This document shows, piece after piece, positions 1-12,800 of a stretch of DNA of 64,000 nucleotides. How positions within the stretch are numbered: position 1 is the stretch's first letter; each line of letters opens with the position of its first letter. Location: contig JAGMVK010000002.1 in NCBI GenBank assembly GCA_020747065.1, positions 1,364,001-1,428,000 on the forward strand. The letters are read 5' to 3'. Made by a program: the position numbers and the translations under genes. This DNA comes from Cadophora sp. MPI-SDFR-AT-0126 (lineage: Eukaryota; Ascomycota; Leotiomycetes; Helotiales; Ploettnerulaceae). Under the pieces are notes generated by a model. It searched no databases and was not told where the DNA came from. It worked only from the letters and a program-made list of their open reading frames with translations.

Positions 1-455
1 CTAATGGAACGCACTGCAACATATGAGAAATGCAATATTGACCGCCTTTGTGAACCATGCTGATACCCGCTTGGATCAGGAAAGGGTAGCATGAGATGCT
101 CTTTCAAGTCATTCAGCGTCTGGATAAGGGACTCGACTCTTAAGGCCAGATGTCGGTCCCAGAATTGGACATATCTTGGGTGAGGTGAGACTTCCCCACT
201 TCAAATGCAGAAGTGCCTGTAAGCATCTACATGCTTTTCAGAACAGATGTAAGCCAACGGATGTACTGTTCACGATAGAATTCGGATCATGTGATATGAA
301 CCCTATTTTCAAATGGGCTTCCATCGAGCAACATAGCATCGGACACAACCAAGAAGATTAGAAGCCATACTGACCTTTTGTTTCCTCCGTTTGCAAGATT
401 CGCAGGCTTGAGCCGTACGAATCCGCTTATCAGGGTCCACCTTCGGCCGTGTCAT
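1..455 (-). CDS. Zn(II)2Cys6 transcription factor fragment, truncated at window edge
   Basis: The first exon (375-455, ATG at 455) encodes the first half of a fungal binuclear zinc cluster: the motif ACESCKRRKQK gives Cys-X2-Cys followed by a basic run. A GTCAGT donor follows exactly where the third Cys should come. In the family this domain binds DNA as a nuclear transcription regulator. Downstream on the minus strand, positions about 180 to 1 hold an open frame (RVESLIQTLNDL...) that looks like the helical linker after such a cluster. I could not find an acceptor followed by a Cys codon, so the second half of the cluster (Cys-X2-Cys-X6-Cys) is not visible. Either an exon boundary escapes me or the gene is damaged. 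The C-terminal regulatory domain would lie outside the window. Zn2Cys6 membership of exon 1 is fairly secure; the rest of the model is not. Confidence 0.55.
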
Positions 456-2592
456 GTTTTCGTCAGTGTCTATCGATGGATCATGCCCCTCAATCACTCT
501 GCTCCTTCAAGAGTGGCCAGACTAAAGCCTGTACTGCTGGACGGCATCGGCGCAACACAATTGATGTGCAATGTGAAGCTGCTCCCAATAGTAGATGGCT
601 TCCGACGAAAGCTTGGAGGCGGCACTACGGCTCAGTGCGAACGGTCAACGAACAAGGTAGGGATATCGACGGTTTGAGCAACTGCTGTGCGATGCGATGC
701 GACAGAGCGGGTGGGTGAAGGAGACAGTCGGATGAGGGGTCGGAGAGAAGCCGGAATACATACGACTTAGGTCTGTCGGATGTCGGCTGCGCACAGAAGA
801 CAACGCCAATATCGAATGACAGTCTGCTGACCGAAGCACTGGCGGTTTTATCGTCGTGTATTTTAGCAGGATCGAAGAGTAGAAGGCAATGGATACTGTC
901 AATTGATATCTGCTGGTGGGCGACGTCAAGTCAAGTGGAGTGAGTGAAGTAATGGGTTTTGGAGAGAGAGCCTCGCCCTTGCCTGAGCTGGAACAGTTCA
1001 CTGCCCTGGGCTGACACTACATCGGCTGTCAAAAGCAAAGTCATTACCGCACTTCAAATCACACCGACTCTCCACACACAAAACAAACACAAACACTCCC
1101 ATGCTTTCCCTTCACCTATACTCTCCAACTCATTATCGCGACTTACATTGGAGATGCGACTCCCCATGTTGAATGATAGGTCACAGACCAGCAGTCGATG
1201 GGGGCAAAAGACGGCAGACTGCGGCTTCCCTGCTACCACCAGGTGAAGCCCTGCAAAAGTCCGAATAGGACATCTAATGGCCACAAGTTGCAGCTGACCT
1301 TTTGAGAAAATGATGTGTATTTGAGGGATTCTGTCTCAATCGACAAAGTATGAAGGCTCTTCACATTTCCACTTCCTTTGTGGACATCCTCACTTCTTCA
1401 TTGTTCGAGCAATTCCCCTACGACGGACTATGTGGCAGCACTAACAGCATTTTATATGGCTTGAGAGCGGATGCCATCTCATCTCGGACATCTGCAGACT
1501 CGAGTATTCGGTATTCCTTACCAGTGCCCTTTATTGTCATAACCAATATCTGCAGCAAGTGGAAATAAGCGAGGGCTCGCAACGCCAACAATAAGATAGT
1601 ACCGAAGCAAGGTTTGATGCAAAGAGAACCTGGAAAAGATTGAGTCTATTAGGTTTCCAGCTAGAATACGGTACCGAAAGGCCTCTGTGTTTCAGATGCT
1701 GGCAAGTATGTTATTAGGATACGGGTATCGGCCCAAGCCCCTTGAGCAGTTGACTCCGCACATCGAGATTCTTCCCGTCACAAAATGGCAGCCATACGAG
1801 AGAGAATCGCTTTTCAAATTTCATTCACAGCTCATTGCTCAACAAGTACACAGGGCTTACCTTTTTTTGTAATCTCTTGCCGACTCTTGCGTCGGCTTCC
1901 ATCAGCAGGTACAGGCATAGTCAGGGGCTTCACTTTAGAATCTTTCCAAGCTTGCTAATCCGATCGATCGATCCTGGTGATTGTCCATTTTCGGTCATTT
2001 GGTGCAACATAGCATGCAACATTGCTTGTTGATGTTCAATTCTCGGTTGCACATTTACTCGTGATTGTAAGTGGGGTTTCCGGCAGCACCAAGCTGCCCC
2101 TCCTTGATGCAATGTAACCCTCAATCTTGACGCGGACGGATTTCCAAAGATATCATTTCGAGTCCAATCGGTGTGCGATCTTTTCCCGCTTTGCTCGTTC
2201 AGCACAAGCCTCACTGAAAAAGCTCCCCTTCGGTAGAGTCGAAGCGATGTCGTACGCTGAGCTCACAGTGGAGTCTTCAGGGACTCCTCATCGGATAATG
2301 CCCCGGGCACTGACCTCATGTACCCGGCTTCGAAGTAGGAACACCCCAAGTGCGCTGCCAAACCCGATCGCCCAGGCTACTTTCAGGTAGTGTAATCTTT
2401 ATTCGAACCCCTTGAATCAAGCCCGGCTGGTGGTCGATCGTGTCCGAATTTCCCCTCCGCCATTGTCAGAGCTAGGCATTACCCGCCCGCTTTCACCTCA
2501 TACCCGCCTTTAAATACATCGATACTTTCCCAGATACCTATGATGCTCTCCCTCCGTCAAGGCAATGCAAATGTGGCGTCCGCAACAGCATC
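456..2592. other. Intergenic region, no gene recognised
   Basis: About 2.1 kb between the divergently oriented regulator and CoA-transferase genes. Open frames here are short and match no family I know. A pyrimidine-rich tract (1075-1135) and an AT-rich stretch just before the CoA-transferase gene (about 2505-2530) are consistent with promoter DNA. I see no RNA gene or mobile element. Confidence 0.5.
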
Positions 2593-4410
2593 ATGGTCGT
2601 CAATAATCAGGTTGGTTACAGAAACGGCATTCGTGCCTCCTATTCAGTGCTGGACGGCAGTAGATATGCCACCAACTCCCTGAGAAAAGTCGCAGGGGAC
2701 CAAATCCCTCCGGAATTCGCACAGCACCTAGAGGATGTCACTTTGACTACCGCTACAGATGGGACTCAAATATACTTCCCCTGCCCGTTCAAAGAGACCG
2801 AAGCAACCGTTGCTCTGAAGTCGGTGGAAGCAAGTGCAGTAGCAGCGCTTGCTCGCCTCAGATTTCCAGATGATACCCAAAAGAGAAAAATTGAGGTGGA
2901 TCTGGAGCGGACAGCTACTTTCCTGTTTTCAACATACATTGCTACAATTGCGGGAATGGGAAAGCAGGATCCTAATGTCAAATCAAAATTAAAGAGCAAG
3001 TTCTCTACTCCCAAGCTTTTGCGTGACATGTTCTAACTTGCCAAGACACCGACTTACTCCAGGCACAGGCGATTTTATATCGAAGACTGTCGGCGAACTT
3101 GTATGAGACCAAAATTCCAGGGGAATACTACCATATCCATGGATCTTTGGAAGCAGGAAAAACGCTGAATATGATTGGACTGGAAGCACATCGACCGGAT
3201 TTGACAGATTACCAAGAATGTATCAACGTGATCGAAAGCCACGTCAAGAAGTTTACCATTCCGGAATTGGAGAAGATGAATGCTAGGGAGAAACAAGCAG
3301 GTGTACCTGTGATAAAGTGGGAAGAATTCAAGCAAACTAACCATGTAAATGATCCTCTCTCCTCGACAATCCAAGCTAATCCAACAATAGGGCCAAACAC
3401 TTCTCTCAACTCCACCTTGGGAAGTCCGCAAAATTGCCGACTCTCCTCCAGTTCCGTTTCCAAGCTCCTCTTCCTCTAAACCTCAGGTTCTCTCCGGCAT
3501 CCGCGTCCTCGAACTCTGCCGCATCATTGCTGGTCCAGCGATTGGTCGTACCCTCGCCGAATACGGTGCACAAGTAATCAAAGTCACTTCTCCCAACCTC
3601 TCCGACGTGCCATTCTTTCAAGTCGACGGTAACACCGGTAAGCACACCTGCGATCTCGATTTGAAAACCACCGCTGGCCGTCAAGCATTCGAAGAGCTCC
3701 TCCAAACAGCCGACGTCGTGCTAGACGGATACAGGCCAGGAAGTTTGGAGCGCTTAGGATACGGCCCAGAACAGCTCGTCGAGCTGACGAAGGGACGGGG
3801 AAAAGGCATCATTTACGTAGCAGAGGACTGCTTCGGCGACAAAGGCGACATGGCAGGTCGACCAGGCTGGCAACAAATCGCAGACTGCTACACCGGCGTA
3901 GCATGGGCACAAGGCGAATTTATGGGGTTAAACGAGCCAGTCGTCCCTCCGTTTCCCATGTCCGACTACGGCACCGGATGCATGGGTGCCATTGCAGCTC
4001 TCACGGCTCTTTACAAGCGAGCCACAGAAGGAGGCAGTTGGATCGGGCGAACCAGTCTCTGTCAATACGACGTTTTCCTTCTCGGTCTAGGACTCTACGG
4101 ACCAGATGTCAAAGAGCGCGTGCGTCGTGAACATGATGAGGATTTCTTCGGTCTGAGACATGCGGATAGTGTTGATGAAGTTGGTGGCCGGGCGTTGAAG
4201 AGTATGCGGAGAGTTCATCCAGAGCTTTTCGATAAGAAGTTGATGCAGAGGGCATACAGTAAGGGGTTTGGAGAGGAGATTTGCTGGTGTAGAAGTCCGG
4301 TCACGGTGGAAGGGTTGAGGGTTGGGTTTGAGAGGGCGAGTAGGCCGAATGGTTTTGACGAGCCGACCTGGGAGGGGTGGGAGGTTGAAGAGAATGTTGT
4401 GGAGGGGTAA
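2593..4410 (+). CDS. CoA-transferase family III (CaiB/BaiF-like) protein
   Basis: Encodes a fungal family III CoA-transferase, a group that moves CoA between carboxylic acids or relates to alpha-methylacyl-CoA racemase; the substrate cannot be told here. Diagnostic segments are RRLSANLYETK and EYYHIHGSLEA in the N-terminal half, then VLELCRIIAGP, FFQVDGNTGKH, VVLDGYRPGSLERLGYG and PGWQQIADCYTGVAWAQG, typical of the CoA-binding core. The last intron is clear (3345-3390, phase 0, 46 nt) and the final exon (3391-4410) is uninterrupted. The first junction is unclear: homologous sequence resumes at 3045 (DTDLLQAQ) in another frame from exon 1. A spliced model needs either a 23-nt intron (3023-3045) or a weak GTCAAA donor (2977-3062). 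The ATG at 2593 is the first Met in the open frame, but the true start could lie in an upstream exon. Family assignment is firm; exact exon 1 is not. Confidence 0.82.
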
Positions 4411-6072
4411 GGCTCGAGATGTGATGTCGAGGTAGCAAGCGGGGATTACATGGGTGCGGATGTATGATTTGGTATATATATCATACCTGCAGGCCACATA
4501 TCATAAATTACAATCACAAGCAGTGAAGTTAGCTCCATCCACTCACATCACCTCGCATACACGATCGACAGCACAAACCGGATCTCGGTATTGTGCGATA
4601 CGACGTACAGATCTGTACTTAGCCGCAGGCGCAGCGCCGCAGCCATTCTCGTGGCAGGCTCAAATCTAGATTCGCCACACGACTGACGACGTGGTTCCAG
4701 ACCTCCCACCTCCCGCCTTGTCAAGATCTAGGTGTCGACTTCTTGATCTTGCTTGATGCCGTTTTTTCGACTCTCTCGAGTTTTGTTGCATGTCGCGATC
4801 GAGAAACTTGGAACCGATCCGCCTCGTTATGTATCTTCCCGGTTCGATCGGACAATTATTTGTGTCGACTGTCTCCTTACTTGTGCTTGTGACGAGCATG
4901 TGATGAGGGTATCCAGCTTCGTCTTACCCCCCTTCGCTTCTATTCCCTAGTTTCATGCCTGGATTCTTGTCAGTGGTATCAATTATTTTCAATACTCGGA
5001 CCTTGTCCTTCGAGATCCTGAAGAGTGGTTCTCCAACTACTCTCACGAATTCTCAAGTGAGCAACAGCAATATGCCTTCTCTCTCGGCCGCCTTGGTGTC
5101 CAGTGAATTCACTTACACGCCAATCAGCAGATTCCTTTCTCACTTTTCTCCCTTCTCTTATTTTTTCCATAATCTTTTGTTGCAAATCGCACCGGGTCCA
5201 GACTTCCTTCGACTTCGTTTAGGAAGGATACTGAAGAGAAAGAGTCAGACATCGGTCCATTCGCTTCATTCATCAGGCCAGAGTGGTGCCAGGTCTACAT
5301 GTAGGCTTTTGGAAGGCACATGTCATTCTTTTTGAATCATTTCAGCCTCAATTGTGGCTAAGCCACGATAGTTGATGTTTGATCAGAGGGAGCATTTGGG
5401 CACGTCATTGCCGTTGCATGTTTCTGGTCTGAATTGAGACTTTTTAAACAATTTCATCATTGAAGTGAGAGGCTGGCATGTCGCTTTGATCTTTTGAAAA
5501 AGCTGGATGCGTCATACTTCTTGGAGCACATCTTCTTATTTCCGGAAATTTTAAGTGTTCTCATTCCTCCAAGACATTGAGCATCCAAAGCTGTCTCAAA
5601 CTCTGCAAGCAATTGATTGGACCACGTCTCCATGCAGACTCTCGCTCGTATTGGCCACATTTGAGTTTCAATGTGGATATTGCAGAGGCGATCACTTGGA
5701 AAATAGACTTCTGTTGCACGTCGTATTCCGGCACTTTGGTCGTTCGGTAGTGGATTGTGGGGAAATCGGGTGTGGTGATGAGGCCGATTCGGATCACTTG
5801 GAGATCCAAGCTCAACAGATATCAACCTCGGCCCAACATCGACCCAATTGTCTCTATCTTATTAACATTCTGGGAAGAGGAGATTTGAAAGTTGGCTCCA
5901 TAAGCAATCCTCTCAGAGGAGAAATAGTCGATCGATCTGTTGATGAGCTGAATTTCTAAGTAATTGATGGTATGTTCCCAAGTGTGAGAAGGCTCTACAT
6001 TGTGACTTGAGGCTGAAACAAAAGCCAACCGGAAGATGTCGTAGACCGAATCAAAATCTTAGACAATAAATT
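4411..6072. other. Intergenic region with isolated repeat copies
   Basis: No gene recognised. It contains two degenerate copies of the repeat core that becomes an array further right: 4781-4800 and about 5174-5192, both of the form TTTTGTTGCAnnTCGC. The remainder is non-repetitive by eye, with short shadow frames only. Confidence 0.5.
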
Positions 6073-6879
6073 TTCTGTTGCACTTCGCGATACGACACGT
6101 CAGATATGACAGTGCTACTGCCCAGCCATGACTCGAGCCGCTTCAAGAAGGGATACACGTCTTGCGAGGGCAAGGCCACGTACAAGAATCGAGAACGGGA
6201 AAGATTTCAAGAAGTAGTCCAGAAGAGTGGTATCGGGCATGTAGGAGCATGCAAGCAAGAGGTGACCCATAGAAGCTTGACCTTGAAAAGCTCTGTATCA
6301 GATAGACAACCGGAATTCGGAAGCGGACAAGTCTGGAGGCCAACAGAAGGATACAATCTTGTTGCAAGTAGCAGTACAAAAGAGTGGTAGCGAGATCTTA
6401 AACTGCATGCGATTCATCAAACTATGATCTGAAAAGGCTCTGTGCTCGAAGAACTCCTCGAATGAGAGGAAGATCCACTCTCGTGGGGGAGGGAGATTAC
6501 AATGTTTGTTGCAAGTAGCAATCCAGAAGTGTGGTAGCGACCCTGCAAGCCAACGACAAAGCCTCCTTTCATGACTCGAGTTTGCGAACTGGGCTTCGTA
6601 TTCTCAGCTGCCCTTCCACACAGTTCGAACCAGGTCCAACAAGCAAGCCACAATCGAGCAAGCAATTCGGGTGTCAAAACCGAAAAAGCCATGTTTCATG
6701 TAGCAATCCAAAAAAGTGATAGCGAGCTGTCAAATGGATGCAAGTTCCGCAGCGCGAGAGCCATGACTCGAAGTCGCTGCGCTGATGAGAAACACCTCGA
6801 ATCAAGGAAGCACACAAGTCGAATTATCAGTAATTCGACTTTTCTGATGCACATCGCAAACCACAAGTTTGGTAACGAG
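6073..6879 (+). repeat. Decayed tandem repeat array, ~150-bp period
   Basis: Six diverged copies of one unit are visible, starting near 6073, 6204, 6356, 6503, 6689 and 6841, so spacing is about 130-185 bp. The best conserved core reads roughly TTGTTGCAAGTAGCAATCC followed by AGAAGAGTGGTAGCGAG. A second conserved block, near GCCATGACTCGAG, lies between cores at about 6124, 6568 and 6761. The copies are too diverged, and the frame too broken, to be a protein repeat now, although several cores translate similarly (LLQVAIQKSGSE). Single cores also occur at 4781, 5174 and on both strands near 30.8-31.1 kb. Confidence 0.6.
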
Positions 6880-9867
6880 GTCAAATCAGGGCGGGTACTT
6901 GCATTGGAGTGGGGGTCGTTGATTCTGTAAGGGAGAGGAAGGAGAGGCTGCACGGTTGTCCAAATCCGATAATGGATGGTGCGCAGCAGCATCTCGCATT
7001 GTAATTTAGCTTTCAATTCTTGGCTGCGCTGCATACTCGCTGCTGATCTATTGGAAATTATAATTTCCATATCTGCCCGAATTGGAGAGATGTAGAAGGA
7101 TCCGCTAGATCTGTTTTGCTAGACAGAAGTCGACGTTTTCGGAGTTGGGTGTTCGTTCGGCTGCCGGTTCGATCATGCGGGTTCGATCATCAAACCCCAA
7201 ACACTTCAAGCTTGAACCGCATAAACATCATCAAACGAAACTGCCTTCACATCCAGACGGAGAAAATAATCAATACACTCGGACCCCTCGCTACCAGACT
7301 TCTAAAGTCTAAGCATTCTCACTTAATCTCGAAACTTTGCCTAGAAATTGCTAGAAGCAGATCCCTCGGATCCAAGCTGAACTCTGAAATCACAACACCT
7401 CTGCATCTCGTACGACTCTTTGCGCCATTAAGCATAGATCAACAGCCTTGTTGATACCGGTTCGTCCGATTCTGATCCGCAGCCGACGAGGTGGAGATCG
7501 ATCATAAGCCCTGCATGAGATGACAATGCACGACATCTCGATGTCCTGTCTCATTTCAGTGACATCCAAACATACGATTTGATCGCAAACACGTCATGAA
7601 TCATGGCCTTGCACGTCAGGAAAATGCTTCCCGAGAGCGTGCTGGAAGGAGGGGGTCGAGGTGATAGGTGCGGGATGCAAGTGGCTGCATCGGAGAATTT
7701 ACAGTGTCTCAGATAGAAGCTGAGCCTGGGCTCAACAGGTTTGGGGGAGCTGAAGGGCTGCAGGAAGAAGATGGATAGGAAGATGTGTCTGGTGGAAAGA
7801 TTTAAAGTGTGGTAAGAAGATCAAAAGAGTAAATTGTGATTTCTTCGAGGAGACCAGTGAGTTTCTTGGCATTAGCTTCTGTCGAGGTTGATGAAGCGGC
7901 GAGTGAGGGAAAGTTACACAAATTGATATTTGCTACGCAGAGTAGCGGTGCATTATTGATCTACAGAATCGCATATAAGTTGCTGACTGACGAGGGAAGC
8001 TGTGGCATGTGCCTCATTAAATCATCTGAATTTTATGACTTTTCTTAGGCTCGTCTCTCCAAGTAAATTAGAAGCAGTCAACCCCGCCTGAATACAATTC
8101 CCCCTGAGATTCGACACACCTATCGCCAGAAACCTATTTTCACTTCAAACTTATTCATTTGACAGGTCGATGCATCGTACACACCTTCTTTGAAGACCTA
8201 GGTAGGTATCGAGATTTGGAGGTGAGTCCGTTGCAAATAAATTTCTCTGCTAGCATGACTTACCAAGTCAACAAAGAGGGGTCACTCGGTAAATACGCGA
8301 GAAAGTGCGGTAATGGATTGTATATATTAATTCGAATAACGCGTTGATTATCCAAGATACTTGTTCAATATCCGCCCGAAGTAAAAGATATGATGCTGGT
8401 TGACTATCAAGCTATGACAGGAATATGACTCGTGAAACCCAGATCCTAAAAAGACAGTCAGTCATATGTGCCTAGAGAAATTTTCAGACACAAATCGATT
8501 ATCTTAATCTTTCGGATCTTCCGCAACATAGTAAATATAATTTTTTTAATGCAAGGTAACAATATCCTACTGCCATTTTTACCAAGACGGGTCAGTGAGA
8601 TTTGTGACAGCCATCATGCACTTAACTTCATCCTCACCACGCAAGACCATGAACGTCAAGTTTCGTCTCTTTAGGCTGATGCTGCCACAACAACCACGTT
8701 CAACTTGATCCATCGTTGTTTTTAGTAGTCAGATCAAAATGCCACCGTACACTGTCTATCTAAATGAGATGCACACAATTTCGAGGATTCAGAACAGCCT
8801 TTATCTCGCGTCCCTCTGAGCGAAATGTATTCTGACTCTGTGAACAGTATTCCCCCTTGGACCTTAGCAGTATCTTTTCCTTCTTATTTTTGCGGAGAGC
8901 GATGATAGTGAACAAGGGCTCCGTTGGTCTGGTCTTGCCGATGAGCGACATCAAACATGCCAATAGCTGCAGAACGCCTAAAGAGCGATGCGCACCGCAA
9001 AGCCAGTCCGGGCATATTGTGTTCACGCACGATCTGTATTCACGATTTCTAGAATCAGCCGCTTTAATGCTCAGTCTACAAGATCTGTAGAGGCGGGGCG
9101 ACTCGCATATCGCGAGAAACATGCAAGTTAGAGGGCTCAATAAGAACCATCAAGCTGAAAAGTTGTGACTAGGGACAGTTCTAAAAAGCAAACTATACTA
9201 CTGCTATGGATGTGTCTTTCAAAGCCGTGGTACTTTTGGAAGCTACCTTGAATTAGCAGGTCAGCGATGAATTGGCCAGCGTTAAGCTTGAGCTAAAATC
9301 GCCGAGGATCGTTCCGCTGCGAGTCAACCTTTCAAGCACACGGGCTACCGATAACGTCGACGCGATTTGAACCACGCTGAGCCATGCAAGCCTGAAAGTA
9401 GAGTCGTCAACCCTATCACTAGTTCTCCGTGCAACGACAGTTCATGCAGGTGCCAACGAAAGAAAGAAATGTTGTGATTGCACCACGGCAGATAGGAACA
9501 TGAATTCCAGAGAAAAGACAGTGCCACTTGGCGAGGGATGCGACTCTGGAAGAGGGACATGGTAAAATTCACATGCTGAGCAATAGTAGCCCACGGGTCA
9601 TGGTAGCAAATCAAGACGAATCATTCCTCGCAGTCTCATCTCTCCAGTGAGCGGAGCAGCCATGCATCATGTGCAGCAGAGCTGCATAGCAAATCCCTAG
9701 CTCTGAACCCCAAGTAGAACCACACACATCCAACATATACATCACATTCCTCCTTCATCGCGAATCCTCCTCCATGCTATATGCTTGATGCCAACGGGTT
9801 GCCCCTGCCAGCAAGATTGCCAAATTCCTTCCTTGATCGTGAACGGAATCCCACTGAAAAGTAATAT
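6880..9867. other. Intergenic region, no gene recognised
   Basis: About 3 kb downstream of the SMC1 stop codon and right of the repeat array. Only short frames without recognisable motifs occur. A short direct duplication of GGTTCGATCATG-like sequence at 7164-7190 looks superficially like a tRNA B box but has no tRNA around it. No other structure seen. Confidence 0.5.
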
Positions 9868-12800
9868 TCAGACGTATTTACGCAGCTGAGAAAGAGTCAG
9901 TATGTCGATGACACTTCATGGTGCAATGAACTTACGTCGAGGGTCAAAGTCTTCGAGCTATTGGCCTCCTGGTCTCTGAACACACCGACCAAGCTCTCAC
10001 TACCCTGAAAAAGGCCAGTCTTCAAACTAATGACAATGAACTGCATTCCAGGGCCAGCGTGCTCCCGAATGTAGTTTTTGATCTTCTCAACGTTGGCATT
10101 GTCAAGAGCAGCATCAACCTCGTCAAGTACGAAGAAAGGACTTGGTTGATATGAGTGAACTGCGAATAGAAGAGCAAGGGCTGCCATTGTCTTTTCTCCA
10201 CCAGAAAGGTGCTCCATATCACGGAAACGCTTCAAAGGAGGCATGGCATGGTACTTGATTCCTGAAAGATAGGGCGCGTCGCTGTCTTCAATATCAAGAT
10301 ATGCTTGACCTCCTAGAGGGAAAGTCGAAGATCGTGTGAGGTCCTTGTACACATGGGTAATCTGCTCGGAGATATGTGTGAAGGCTTTGTTGAAAAGATC
10401 AAATCGTTTCTCCTTGACTTCTTGAAAAGCATCCCTCGACCTCTTCGCTGCTTTCCGAGCATCCTCAAAGTCCTTTTCGGTAGATTTGAGACGAGCTTCA
10501 ACGCCGTCAAGGCGATCAATAGCCCTCATATTGGGATTGAGTTTCTCGAGTTCCGAACTCAGATCAGTAATTCGCTGCAGGAGTTGTTCTTCAACCTCCT
10601 CTTCATCAGGCTACCAAAAATATCAGCAATGAATCAAAGAGAACGATTAGTAAACTTGCCTTCTTCAAATCCTCTTCAAGATCTTCGAAGCTGACTTCAA
10701 TACCGTAATCCTTGACTGCTTCCCCGGCCGCCTCCTCATCTTCGTCATCCACATCCATAGCATCAGGGTCGGTTTGGAGGACGTTGTCATCAACTGGCAG
10801 CGAGTCAAGTTTCCGCGATTCCTCCGTCAAAGGTATGGCAATCTGCTCGAGCTTGCAGCGTCGTAGCAAGGCGTACCTACCAGACGCGTTACGCTGTACT
10901 TCAGTCTCCAAGGATGCGATAGCCTTTGTCCGGCTGTCAATCTCCTTGCTTCGCTTTTGCAGTTCGTTGCGCGCCTGGTTTACCTTTTCACTCTTCGCCG
11001 CAAGTTTCTCCTTCAACTTGTGCAATTCATCTTCGAGCTCTGTAATTTGTGCTCTATCGACATCAATGGCATTTTCGAGGGTTTCTTTCTCGCTGCCAAA
11101 CTCTTCAATCTGTTGCTCAAGAGTCTCGACACGATCCTCCATTACCTTGATTCGAGAATCTGTCACCTTTTGCTGCTCGGATTCCCACCTAAGTTGACCA
11201 GCCAATCTTTGTTTTTGCACCTCGAAACTGTTCTTCTTTTCGGCTGCTTCTTGCTCTAGACTGCCCTGTTGAGCTTCGTAGGCACGAATGTCGGAATATC
11301 CCAGCCGCTTACAGAATCCGGCAAAGATCTGGTCTTGGACCTTGGCAACAGCTTCTTTGAACTCATTTACGGTATCCGTGATGCTCTCAAGCTCACCTTG
11401 CTTTTCTGCGAGCTTGGGTTTCATATCCCGAAGTTGGCGTTGTTGGTTGGCTAATTCCTTCTTCTTGCTGGCAAGATTTTGCTCAAACGCAGCCAGCTCA
11501 CTTTTAGCATAAGCTAGACGCTGTTCAAGAGCACCCAAGTCACTCTGAAGGGTCTCCTCTGCTATGCCTCTCCGGTTGACTTTAGGAAGTGCCTCAATCT
11601 CCTCACGGAACTTCTCAGCCTGGGTTCTGAGCTTCTCAATCTCGTCGTCTCCAAATTGCCGCTTGCTGCCTTTGTTCTCAGGAAGACGACCACCAGTCAT
11701 CGGTCCGTCCTTGTAGATAACGAATCCTTCCAAAGTCACGGCTTTGACCTGCATGTGTTTTCTATAAACAATGTCCTTTGCAGTTGGCAGATCGTCGCAA
11801 ACAATCGAACTCCCACATGCATATGCCATGGCTCGTTCCAAGGAAGAATCGAAGTCAATAGTATCGATTGTCAGGCGAGCCTTGGTCAGGCCTTTCAGAT
11901 TGGCGTCTGGAGCAGAAACTTTGATATTGTCGAGAGGAATGAATGTCATGGGGCTGGCACGCTGGTCCTTGAGATACTGTACACATTCTGTGCCAATCTT
12001 TTCTGTGTCGACAACTACAGAGTCAAAGTCTCGACCCAGCGCAGTACTGACGGCCTCCTCAAATTTCTTCTGCTTCGGTTTGCACAGATCACCGATACGA
12101 CCACGAACGCCAGGATACAGTCGCTTGAGTGCAACAATTGTGTCCTTGGTCCGCTGCTCCTTTGCGTTTTGTCTCCGGCCAAAATTTGCTTCGTCGATCG
12201 TTTTCATAAGCGCCTGAAGTTTTTCTTCTTTTTCGGTATGCAACTGATTAATCCGGACACGTTCAGACTGAATGTGATTGAACTCCTTCTTTTTGGCGTC
12301 GATGTCGTTGGAAATTTCTTTCACAGAGAGCTTGGTGGCTTCCTTTCGCTCATTGATAGAAGCAACTTCAGCCTCGTATTTCTCAACTGCAGCCTGAAGG
12401 GCTTCGACTTTTCCCCTGAGACTATTGACAGTGACCTCATCCGTCTTCATTTGTCGGACCAGATTGTCCAACTTGGACTGGTTACTTGCAGTCTTGGCAA
12501 CAACCTGGGATCGGAGATTGTTGTATTCTTTGAAATCGGCTTCGCTAAGCTGTTTACCCTGCTTTTTCAAGGTTTCCTGCCACTGGAGCTCGAATTGCTT
12601 TTCGGCTTTCTCGACTGTCGCCAAATCCTTTTTCGTCTTCTGGATTGCCGCGACTTGACGATCTCGATCCTGAATGACGCTCTCAATCCTCCGCCGGATC
12701 TTCTCAATTTCATTGTTGCAGATATCGACCTTCTCGTCAATCGGTACCAACTCATTTTCCTTTGCTTCGACATCCTTTTCTTTTTTCTTGATACTCCTCT

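Noticed and set aside
6106..6930. Two plus-strand frames over the tandem repeat, possible repeat protein
   Set aside because: Different copies fall in different frames with stops between; the similarity is at DNA level.
7164..7190. Duplicated GGTTCGATCATG resembling tRNA B boxes
   Set aside because: No D-arm, anticodon arm or acceptor pairing around it.
8760..9140. 126-codon minus-strand open frame
   Set aside because: No motif, no supporting context and isolated in a gene-poor interval.
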